Positions 1-5,365 of a stretch of DNA of 9,088 bases are shown here, piece after piece (positions within the stretch are counted from its first letter, which is position 1; every line of letters starts with the position of its first letter). Position numbers and translations under genes: made by a program. Under the pieces are notes generated by a model, which ran no database searches, was not told the origin of the DNA, and saw nothing but the letters and a program-made list of their open reading frames with translations. The stretch is from Methanomassiliicoccaceae archaeon UBA113 (GTDB taxonomy: Archaea > Thermoplasmatota > Thermoplasmata > Methanomassiliicoccales > Methanomethylophilaceae), in contig DAXB01000034.1 of the NCBI GenBank assembly GCA_002506175.1, positions 1 through 9,088 on the forward strand, written 5' to 3'.

Positions 1-2
1 CC

Positions 3-881
3 ACTGAAAATCAGAAAGAACCAAAGAAGACGGACAACCTCAGAACAGATCTAAACGAAGGAGATTACATCGAGATGTCGATGGAGATGAGCGCAGCCTC
101 AGAGCAAAAGACACAGAGCAGCGCCAACATGTTCCTGTACACCATCTATCCCGACATCTACGACATATACGTTGAGAAGGGACATAAGACCATCACATAC
201 AAGGGTCAGAGCATTGACTGCACGATATACAGTTATGAGAGCATGTCCTACGGATACTACATGAACAACGGTGTGTGCTACGGAAACTACTACGGTTCCA
301 AGGACCCGTTTGAAACGCTTCTCGTCGACACGAGCTTCGATCTGTCCAAGACCAAAGCCCAGCAGGTGATCGAGACCGGAAGCTTCATCAAGAGCAGCAC
401 CAAGATGGGCGAGATATCGATCATAACCACCAACACCGCAGACACATTCGACAAAGAGGCCAATCAATGGAACGTCACCGTGAAAACACAGACCAACAAC
501 CCGATTACGAGTACCGAGAAGCAGACGGTAAAGGGCTTCGACGGGAACAAGGTAATTGTCGACAGCAGCACAACTGGAACTGAAACAATGACAAAGGCAG
601 ACTTCCTCAGCAACATATCGTACTCTAACATGATCCAGTGCCTCAAAGAGGAAGGATACAAGTACGAACTCGGAAAGAAGACCTCGGAGACAATCAAAAC
701 TGCATACGGTGACCGTTATGTGGACGTACAGACGATCACATACACCGAGTCCGGCGAAAAGACTCTGCTCAAAGCCTACTATTGCGGCGATATAATCTAC
801 CAGATCGATGTCGAAACCCAGGGTGCAACTGCAGTGGGCAAGATCGCATCGACCTCGCTCATAACACCCGCCAACTGTTAA
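3..881 (+). CDS. Probable secreted/surface protein with repeated beta-rich module, 5' end missing
   Basis: I do not recognise a named family. The frame is open from the left edge (codons for TENQKEPKK... precede the first ATG at 75), so the gene most likely starts outside the window. The ATG at 75 has a GGAG 12 bases upstream but is probably internal. Counting from that ATG, two related modules can be seen, at about residues 34-75 and 193-246. Each has a K-rich turn, T-x-YG/YK-G followed by a short strand, then Y-x-x-G/N and a closing Y. The second holds TIKTAYGDRYVDV and YYCGDIIYQIDV. Between them is a GNKVIVD...ETMTKADFL stretch. No membrane segment lies in the visible part. The high content of T, S, Y and K, with few long hydrophobic runs, suits an exported protein, but the signal peptide would be upstream. 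Methanogens of this group carry many such repetitive proteins (inference). It ends TAA, followed by a strong terminator. Confidence 0.75.
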   Translation, partial: TENQKEPKKTDNLRTDLNEGDYIEMSMEMSAASEQKTQSSANMFLYTIYPDIYDIYVEKGHKTITYKGQSIDCTIYSYESMSYGYYMNNGVCYGNYYGSKDPFETLLVDTSFDLSKTKAQQVIETGSFIKSSTKMGEISIITTNTADTFDKEANQWNVTVKTQTNNPITSTEKQTVKGFDGNKVIVDSSTTGTETMTKADFLSNISYSNMIQCLKEEGYKYELGKKTSETIKTAYGDRYVDVQTITYTESGEKTLLKAYYCGDIIYQIDVETQGATAVGKIASTSLITPANC

Positions 882-889
882 ACTCATTC

Positions 890-917
890 CCTCCCCTTCG
901 GGGGAGGATTCTTTTTT
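890..917 (+). terminator. Hairpin terminator of the first gene
   Basis: A 7-bp G/C stem (890-896 with 901-907) closes a TTCG tetraloop (897-900) flanked by C and G, the very stable cUUCGg form. It is followed by TT and a run of six T (912-917). It lies 9 bases after the TAA stop codon. Confidence 0.8.
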
Positions 918-942
918 CAAAAAACAGTAATCTTAACGATCG

Positions 943-973
943 AAAAAATAGTAAAAACGGGGATTTCCCCCGT
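943..973 (-). terminator. Hairpin terminator of paaK
   Basis: On the minus strand a 6-bp stem (973-968 pairing with 962-957) around a 5-base loop is followed by T runs at 957-953 and 948-943. It begins 11 bases after the paaK stop codon and faces the + strand terminator at 890-917. Confidence 0.7.
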
Positions 974-983
974 CTGTTTGAAA

Positions 984-2285
984 TCAATCGTACTTACGGT
1001 TGTCTGTCACGTGCTTAGCCTTGCCTTCGAACCTAGGGAGCGCTCCTGGCAAAGCAAGCTTGACATCTGCCTTGAGGTTGAGTACGTCCTTGAGCCTTGA
1101 CTGAAGCTCGTGAGACATCCTCTGCAGCTCGACCATGTCCTCGGTAAGGTACTGCTCGTTGAGCTCGACCTCAACCATCATATAATCCATGAAATTGGGG
1201 TTCTCGAGAGTGATATGGTAGAACGGCGCAAGGAACGGCATCTCTCCGATGACGGATTCTATCTGCGACGGGAACACGTTGATTCCCTTTACAACGAGCA
1301 TATCATCCGCCCTTCCGGACAGTCTCATGAGTCTGGGGTGGGTCCTTCCGCACTTGCAAGGCGTCCAATCGAGTGCAGATATGTCCCCGATCTTGTACCT
1401 GATCAGCGGGAATGCCTCCTTCTGTAGCATCGTGACGACGAGCTCTCCGCGTTCACCCTCCTTGCAAGGGTTGCCGTTCTCGTCCAGGATCTCCATGTAA
1501 CAGAGGTCTGCCCATATATGGAATCCTGCCTGTGCTTCGCATTCCAGGAACATCGGGCCGTAGAACTCCGATGCACCATAGCAGTTGAAGACCTTGATGC
1601 CTGTCCTGTCCTGGAGCTTCTGCCTCATCGACTCCGACCAGGGCTCTCCTCCGGCTATACCGTACTTCACCTTGGTCTGCGTCCTGATGTCAACTCCCAT
1701 GCGCTCGCATTCGTCCGCGATGTGGAAATAATATGACGGAGTACCGGCCAAAGCTGTGACTGGTAAATCCTGCATCAGCTGGATTTGCCTGGACGTGTTA
1801 CCGGTGCTTATAGGGAGAACGGTGGCTCCGATGCGCTCGGCACCGTAGTGGACTCCGAGACCTCCGGTAAAGAGGCCGTATCCGTGCATGTTCTGGAGCA
1901 TATCCTTGTTGGTCATACCGAACGAGGTCATTCCCCTTGCGAGGGAGTTCGTCCAGTTATCGAGATCCTTCTGGGTGTATCCTACGACGGTTGGCTTTCC
2001 TGTGGTACCGGACGATACATGGATCCTGACAAGGTCATCGTAAGGGACAACGAACAGCTTATCAGGGTAGTAGTCACGAAGATCGGTCTTCTTCATAAAG
2101 GGGACCTTTCTGAATGCCTCGAAACTTGTGATGTCCTCCGGCTTGACTCCTGCATCATCCATCCTCTTGCGGAAGAACTCGGATTTGCCGTACATCTCCG
2201 TGACCTTGTCCTGCAGCAGCTTCAGCTGCATCTTCTGCAGTTCCTCACGGGGCATAGTTTCAATCTCAGGATTCCAGAAAGCCAT
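984..2285 (-). CDS. paaK: Phenylacetate-CoA ligase (aryl-CoA ligase), first paralog
   Basis: ATP-dependent acyl-adenylate enzyme that converts an aryl acid (phenylacetate, indoleacetate or similar) to its CoA thioester with release of AMP, in the cytoplasm. In methanogens such ligases work with indolepyruvate:ferredoxin oxidoreductase to recycle aryl acids into aromatic amino acids. With the ATG at 2285 the protein has 433 residues, normal for the family. Visible motifs are the phosphate-binding SSGTTGKP (91-98), GIAGGEPWS (209-217), the YGASEF adenylation motif (236-241), SGRADDML (324-331) and the C-terminal FEGKAK lysine region (about 418-423). I chose this ATG because GGTG lies six bases upstream and MAFWNPEIETM fits family N-termini; an in-frame TTG at 2297 would add four residues. 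It stands alone, with its own promoter, inverted repeat and terminator, whereas the second paralog at the right edge is in an operon. The true substrate cannot be read from sequence. Confidence 0.93.
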   Translation of the reverse strand: MAFWNPEIETMPREELQKMQLKLLQDKVTEMYGKSEFFRKRMDDAGVKPEDITSFEAFRKVPFMKKTDLRDYYPDKLFVVPYDDLVRIHVSSGTTGKPTVVGYTQKDLDNWTNSLARGMTSFGMTNKDMLQNMHGYGLFTGGLGVHYGAERIGATVLPISTGNTSRQIQLMQDLPVTALAGTPSYYFHIADECERMGVDIRTQTKVKYGIAGGEPWSESMRQKLQDRTGIKVFNCYGASEFYGPMFLECEAQAGFHIWADLCYMEILDENGNPCKEGERGELVVTMLQKEAFPLIRYKIGDISALDWTPCKCGRTHPRLMRLSGRADDMLVVKGINVFPSQIESVIGEMPFLAPFYHITLENPNFMDYMMVEVELNEQYLTEDMVELQRMSHELQSRLKDVLNLKADVKLALPGALPRFEGKAKHVTDNRKYD

Positions 2286-2301
2286 ATCAAACACCAATGT
2301 T

Positions 2302-2322
2302 GTGTGCTATCACTTAGCACAC
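2302..2322. promoter_or_regulatory. Perfect inverted repeat, probable operator of paaK
   Basis: GTGTGCTA-N5-TAGCACAC: two perfect 8-bp arms around TCACT. It lies 16 bases upstream of the paaK ATG and 24-45 bases downstream of the TATA box at 2347-2354, so it should cover the transcription start and 5' leader. A repressor bound there would block initiation. The regulator is unknown. As RNA it could also form a hairpin just upstream of the ribosome binding site. Confidence 0.6.
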
Positions 2323-2346
2323 TATTATTCCGCTATATTCACCCAA

Positions 2347-2354
2347 TATATAAA
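2347..2354 (-). promoter_or_regulatory. TATA box of paaK
   Basis: TTTATATA read on the minus strand. A start about 25 bases downstream would fall near 2322-2326, at the outer edge of the inverted repeat, giving a leader of about 40 bases. Confidence 0.55.
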
Positions 2355-2373
2355 CTATGATGAAAACTGATTG

Positions 2374-2387
2374 ATATTTCGAAATAT
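2374..2387. promoter_or_regulatory. Perfect 14-bp palindrome, possible operator
   Basis: ATATTTCGAAATAT is fully self-complementary and lies 20 bases upstream of the paaK TATA box. It is preceded by GATTGATA (2369-2376), which recurs at 2402-2409 next to a second palindrome. The 33-bp spacing is about three helical turns, suggesting paired sites for one regulator. It is A/T-rich, so chance is possible. Confidence 0.4.
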
Positions 2388-2403
2388 AATATGAATTCAA
2401 CGA

Positions 2404-2417
2404 TTGATACGTATCAA
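2404..2417. promoter_or_regulatory. Perfect 14-bp palindrome, possible operator
   Basis: TTGATACGTATCAA is fully self-complementary and ends eight bases before the + strand TATA box at 2426-2433, so it would overlap the TFB-binding region of that promoter. It shares its left GATTGATA with the site at 2369-2376. Confidence 0.45.
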
Positions 2418-2425
2418 AGTCAAGG

Positions 2426-2433
2426 TTATATAT
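2426..2433 (+). promoter_or_regulatory. TATA box of a possible + strand transcript
   Basis: TTATATAT, divergent from the paaK promoter. A start about 25 bases downstream would fall near 2455-2458, just before a run of hairpins. No convincing + strand protein follows. Confidence 0.4.
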
Positions 2434-2455
2434 CTGGCAAAACCTGGTTCCTGAT

Positions 2456-2650
2456 AACACCCGGTGTGCTTTACCGGGCGGGTCTTTTGGGCCATAGGCC
2501 TGCTCAACGCAGACCGAATATCATCATAAGGTTGGCGATAACAGCAACAACCTTGAGGATGATATCGAGGACCTTTGTCCTCTCCGAGGGTGGGGAGTCA
2601 TCTCTCCATAATTCCTCGCAGAGCCCGTGATCTATGCGGGCTCTGCAACC
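2456..2650 (+). ncRNA. Candidate structured non-coding RNA
   Basis: No known RNA family recognised. Downstream of the + TATA box a series of helices can be drawn: 2460-2465 with 2473-2478 (6 bp); 2481-2485 with 2511-2515 (5 bp); 2518-2525 with 2558-2565 (8 bp), continued after a 2x3 internal loop by 2528-2534 with 2548-2554 (7 bp, 13-base loop); 2567-2572 with 2577-2582 (6 bp, CTTT loop); 2592-2597 with 2602-2607 (one G-T pair); and 2618-2627 with 2637-2646 (perfect 10 bp). The last helix could end the transcript, although only CCCCCTTT follows rather than a long T run. The pyramid of perfect stems is more than I expect by chance. The opposing view is that the minus strand carries a protein remnant here (2504-2659), which would explain part of the sequence without any RNA. 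Confidence 0.35.
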
Positions 2651-2659
2651 CCCTTTGTG
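2504..2659 (-). pseudogene. Start-less reading frame with a membrane segment, possible gene remnant or small protein
   Basis: A minus-strand frame of 51 codons runs from just after a TGA (2662-2660) to TGA at 2506-2504. It has no ATG, GTG or TTG before codon 45. It nevertheless looks coding: a charged stretch EELWRDDSPPSERTK (codons 15-29) followed by a hydrophobic segment (codons 30-50, including DIILKVVAVIANLMMIFGL) and a final arginine, with many G/C third bases as in neighbouring genes. An ATG at 2663 opens the adjacent frame (MTQRG...), so a one-base shift near the run of five G (2649-2653) would restore a start and give about 54 residues. It may be the tail of a decayed membrane protein, a small protein with an unusual start, or chance overlap with a structured RNA. 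Confidence 0.3.
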
Positions 2660-2750
2660 TCATCAGATGATAAACACGGCACCGTACAGTTAGTTTACAT
2701 CAGTACTAAGATCCTCGACGACAGTTCCCTTGTTCACACTGATGATTCAG

Positions 2751-2794
2751 AAAAATGCAGAAAAAAGTTTACGGGATGGGATGAACCAGCCCCG
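2751..2794 (-). terminator. Probable terminator of the ATPase N-domain gene
   Basis: Directly after the stop codon at 2797, the minus strand can fold 2794-2791 with 2775-2772 (4 bp) and 2788-2786 with 2779-2777 (3 bp), separated by a small internal loop. Six T (2766-2761) and five T (2755-2751) follow. Its position supports the 130-residue protein being a complete transcription unit. Confidence 0.45.
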
Positions 2795-2796
2795 CA

Positions 2797-3189
2797 TCAG
2801 CATGCGAAATATCCGTGAATCCTCAGCATCCTCTTCTTCACGAGATGCGAGACTGAAAGATACAACAACGCCATCACCGGCGACCATATCAGAATCATCC
2901 ATGCGATTGACATGAACGAGTCGACGAATATTCCGAGGGTGTATCCTAAGACAACGATGAATGCCAACGTGATGATGAATATGTTGACGAACGAGTTGTA
3001 TATCCTCTTCAGAACGGCATATCTGCTATGATCGCTGACACTATTGCTGCCGTACTTGGAACGGGATTCGTTGACTTCCTCAGGACAGAGCCCGCTCGCT
3101 CTTCCACCTGTCTGCTCCAGAACGGAAGCGACATCTGAAACAGCGGCTTTTCTGACTCTTTGCTCGGAGAGGGACCCATCCGTGGACAC
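2797..3189 (-). CDS. Stand-alone N-terminal domain of a P-type cation ATPase (MgtA-like), two membrane segments
   Basis: 130 residues from a GTG start. Residues 18-65 match the cation-ATPase N-terminal domain pattern (G-L-x3-E-V-x2-SR-x2-YG-x-N at 33-49, then LKRIYNSFVNIF at 60-71), closest in style to Mg2+/Ca2+ P-type ATPases. Two membrane segments follow, about 67-87 and 92-114, then a basic tail KKRMLRIHGYFAC. The actuator, phosphorylation (DKTGT) and nucleotide domains are all absent, so it cannot pump ions alone. After the stop the minus strand shows a hairpin and T runs rather than more ATPase. It could be a genuine small membrane protein that modulates a full pump, or the remnant of a truncated gene. 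The start is uncertain: the GTG at 3189 lies about 25 bases after a TATA-like TTTAAAAA, suggesting a leaderless mRNA, and an ATG at 3194 is in another frame. Confidence 0.65.
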   Translation of the reverse strand: MSTDGSLSEQRVRKAAVSDVASVLEQTGGRASGLCPEEVNESRSKYGSNSVSDHSRYAVLKRIYNSFVNIFIITLAFIVVLGYTLGIFVDSFMSIAWMILIWSPVMALLYLSVSHLVKKRMLRIHGYFAC

Positions 3190-3210
3190 GGCATATACTA
3201 TGCAACGCCC

Positions 3211-3220
3211 TCTTTTTAAA
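3211..3220 (-). promoter_or_regulatory. TATA-like element of the ATPase N-domain gene
   Basis: TTTAAAAAGA on the minus strand. About 25 bases downstream is position 3190, next to the GTG start, so the mRNA may have almost no leader. Confidence 0.35.
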
Positions 3221-3227
3221 CTGATTC

Positions 3228-3244
3228 GTATAATAATCTTATAC
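3228..3244. repeat. Inverted repeat between argC and the ATPase N-domain gene
   Basis: GTATAA-N5-TTATAC: perfect 6-bp arms with a 5-base spacer, just upstream of the TATA-like element. It may be an operator, an alternative TATA box, or a weak end-of-operon hairpin for argC, which has no other clear terminator. Confidence 0.35.
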
Positions 3245-3267
3245 CTCTATCAGCCCAAAAGGATCTT

Positions 3268-4185
3268 TCAGAGGACCAGTCCGGCGGAATCTTCCAGCCC
3301 CAGGACGATGTTCATGTTCTGGATGGCTGCTCCGGATGCTCCTTTTCCGAGGTTGTCGAACCTCGACACCAGAAGGATGCGATCCGCATTGCCCTGAACA
3401 GACAGCTTCATCGTATCCTTTCCTGACATCGATGACGCAGACATGAAACCCTCCTCCGCACTGTCGTCGCACGATACAAGACCGTCCGTGTAATAGGACG
3501 AGTATATGTCCTTGATCTCCTCGGGTGATGCGGATATCTGACTGGCAAACAGCGGCACCGTTACCTCCATGCCGGAGTAATAATCGGCCACTATGGGGCA
3601 GAACACAGGTTCTTTGATTCCGCAGACCTTGGACATCTCGGGCAGATGCTTATGCATCTGCGTGATACCGTACTGCCTCGGTGCATCCAGCAAAGCGTTG
3701 CGTCCCTCAGATTCATACTCGGCGATCATCTTCTTCCCGCCTCCGGAATATCCTGTGAGGGAGAATGCCGATAGTTCGGCATCCTTCGATATTATGCCTT
3801 TCCTGATGAGGGGTTCGACCAATGCGATGAATCCGCTTGCATGGCATCCAGGATTCGCTATCCTCTTAGATGCCCTGACCTTCGACCTGTACCCTTCGAG
3901 TTCCGGGAACCCGTATGCCCATGCATCGTTCGTGCGGTGGGCGGTGGAGGTATCTATGATCACGGTGTCATCGTTATCGACGAAAGACACAGCCTCGATG
4001 GAGGCTGCGTCGGGAAGACAGAGGAACGTCACATCGGACTCGTTGATGGCTTTCCTGCGTGCCTCTGGATCCTTCCTGCTCTCCTCCGAGAGCCTGATGA
4101 TCTCGAACCCGCTTCCATCCTTGAGCCTGTCATGGATCCTCAGTCCGGTCGTCCCGGAGCTTCCGTCGATAAACACTTTGGTCAT
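3268..4185 (-). CDS. argC: N-acetyl-gamma-glutamyl-phosphate reductase, type 2
   Basis: Reduces N-acetylglutamyl-phosphate to the semialdehyde with NADPH, the third step of ornithine/arginine synthesis, in the cytoplasm. At 305 residues it fits the short type 2 class (about 310) rather than the longer type 1. Visible features are the N-terminal nucleotide-binding loop FIDGSSGTTGLRI (5-17), DTSTAHR (78-84), NPGCHASGF with the catalytic Cys114, TGYSGGGKKMIAEYE (144-158), HKHLPEM with the likely active-site His180, and a C-terminal DNLGKGASGAAIQNMN (277-292) typical of type 2 enzymes. It is the last gene of the operon, four bases after argD, whose stop codon sits in a GTGAT Shine-Dalgarno-like sequence three bases before the ATG. 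Archaeal ArgC/LysY proteins are usually type 1, so transfer from gut bacteria is a reasonable inference. No clear terminator follows. Confidence 0.93.
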   Translation of the reverse strand: MTKVFIDGSSGTTGLRIHDRLKDGSGFEIIRLSEESRKDPEARRKAINESDVTFLCLPDAASIEAVSFVDNDDTVIIDTSTAHRTNDAWAYGFPELEGYRSKVRASKRIANPGCHASGFIALVEPLIRKGIISKDAELSAFSLTGYSGGGKKMIAEYESEGRNALLDAPRQYGITQMHKHLPEMSKVCGIKEPVFCPIVADYYSGMEVTVPLFASQISASPEEIKDIYSSYYTDGLVSCDDSAEEGFMSASSMSGKDTMKLSVQGNADRILLVSRFDNLGKGASGAAIQNMNIVLGLEDSAGLVL

Positions 4186-4189
4186 TGTA

Positions 4190-5353
4190 TCACTGCTTGC
4201 AGACTTCCTTTAAGATGTTCACCGCTTTGATGAGCTGGTCGTCGGGGATGTTGAGTGCCGGGAGCAATCTCACGAGCTCGTGCGCCGTGAGGCAAATGAC
4301 ACCTTTCTCCATGCATCCTTTGACCACATCGATTGCGGGTTTCACTGTCTTGACACCGACCATGAGGCCCATTCCGCTGACGTACTCCACGCCTTCGGCA
4401 TCCTTCAGGATATTGCGGATAATCTCTCCCTTTCTCTTGACCTCCGCCATGAGCGTATCGTCGATACGGCTGACGATGCTGATTGCTCCGGCGCAGCATA
4501 CTGGATTGCCACCGAAGGTGGAACCGTGGTCGCTCGGTCCGAGGACATCCTTGGTCTTCTCATCCATGAGGCAGGCCCCGATCGGGAGTCCTCCTCCGAG
4601 CCCCTTGGCCGTGGAGACGATGTTTGGACTGATTCCGTAGTTCATGTAGGAATAGAACATTCCAGAACGTCCGTTTCCGCTCTGGACCTCGTCAATTATG
4701 ACCATGATGTCGTTCTTCTCGGCGTATTCCGCCACACCTTTGACGAAATCGGCATCGAGGGCTCTGACTCCTCCCTCTCCCTGGATGCATTCCATCATGA
4801 CACCTGCGGGCTTGACCTTCTGGGCGAGAGCAATGAAAGCCTCGATGTCGTTGGCCGGCGTGTGGACGAATCCGGGCGTCAGAGGCTGGAACAGCTTATG
4901 GAACTGGTCCTGACCCGTAGCCGCGAGAGTTGTGAGCGTACGTCCGTGGAAGCTCTTCTCGAGGGTTATGATCGTGTAGTATTCGGGACCTTTGTGGTCT
5001 GCGGCATACTTCCTTGCGACCTTTATGGCGCACTCGTTGGCCTCTGCTCCGGAATTCCCGAAGAAGACCTTCTTCATCCCAGTCTTCTCGCAGAGCATCT
5101 TGGCAAGCTCCGCGCAGGGCTGTGTGTAGTACAGGTTCGATATGTGCTGTATCTTGCACATCTGCTCGTTCACTGCCGCGATCCACTGGTCATCCGCGAC
5201 TCCGAACGAGTCCACGGCGATACCCGATCCCAAGTCGATGTACTCCTTTCCGGACACATCTTTCAATACTGAACCTTTTCCAGACACAATCTCCAGAGGG
5301 AAACGTCCATAGGTGTGAGCAACGTATTGGCCATCTGTTTCTTTGAACACCAT
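4190..5353 (-). CDS. argD: Acetylornithine aminotransferase
   Basis: PLP enzyme of the class III aminotransferase fold that transfers the amino group of glutamate to N-acetylglutamate semialdehyde, giving N-acetylornithine. The 387 residues are normal for ArgD. Visible motifs are IDLGSGIAV (39-47), GNSGAEANE (99-107, PLP phosphate binding), SFHGRT (134-139), the IIDEVQSG strand with Asp221 that pairs with the PLP pyridine nitrogen, STAKGLGGGLPIGA with Lys250 as Schiff-base lysine, and HGSTFGGNP (276-284). It lies ten bases after argB, whose TGA stop codon is part of a strong GAGGTGG ribosome binding site, so translation is probably coupled. Closely related enzymes (succinylornithine, LysW-aminoadipate semialdehyde or GABA aminotransferases) differ little in sequence; the operon settles the assignment to arginine. 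Confidence 0.95.
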   Translation of the reverse strand: MVFKETDGQYVAHTYGRFPLEIVSGKGSVLKDVSGKEYIDLGSGIAVDSFGVADDQWIAAVNEQMCKIQHISNLYYTQPCAELAKMLCEKTGMKKVFFGNSGAEANECAIKVARKYAADHKGPEYYTIITLEKSFHGRTLTTLAATGQDQFHKLFQPLTPGFVHTPANDIEAFIALAQKVKPAGVMMECIQGEGGVRALDADFVKGVAEYAEKNDIMVIIDEVQSGNGRSGMFYSYMNYGISPNIVSTAKGLGGGLPIGACLMDEKTKDVLGPSDHGSTFGGNPVCCAGAISIVSRIDDTLMAEVKRKGEIIRNILKDAEGVEYVSGMGLMVGVKTVKPAIDVVKGCMEKGVICLTAHELVRLLPALNIPDDQLIKAVNILKEVCKQ

Positions 5354-5358
5354 TTAAA

Positions 5359-5365
5359 CCACCTC
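5359..5365 (-). promoter_or_regulatory. Ribosome binding site of argD overlapping the argB stop
   Basis: GAGGTGG on the minus strand, five bases before the argD ATG. Its first GA is part of the argB TGA stop codon. This supports both the argD start and translational coupling. Confidence 0.7.

Noticed and set aside
99..920. Long minus-strand open frame (273 codons) opposite the first gene
   Set aside because: Shadow frame rich in Cys, Val and Leu without domain sense; it runs through the + strand terminator, and the + frame has clear protein character.
2391..2630. 79-codon + strand frame in the intergenic region
   Set aside because: It starts before the TATA box that would have to drive it, has no ribosome binding site, and its sequence shows no domain character.
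2450..2650. SRP RNA, RNase P RNA or tRNA as identity of the hairpin region
   Set aside because: The conserved SRP helix 8 sequence, the RNase P core motifs and a tRNA cloverleaf are all missing.
2660..2750. Possible C/D box guide RNA (GATGATA and CTGATGAT motifs)
   Set aside because: Boxes C and D are imperfect and no matching D'/C' pair with proper spacing could be found on either strand.
4280..5272. 330-codon + strand frame opposite argD
   Set aside because: Mirror of a highly conserved aminotransferase gene in a G/C-rich third-base context; its Asp/His/Leu-rich sequence is typical of antisense shadows.
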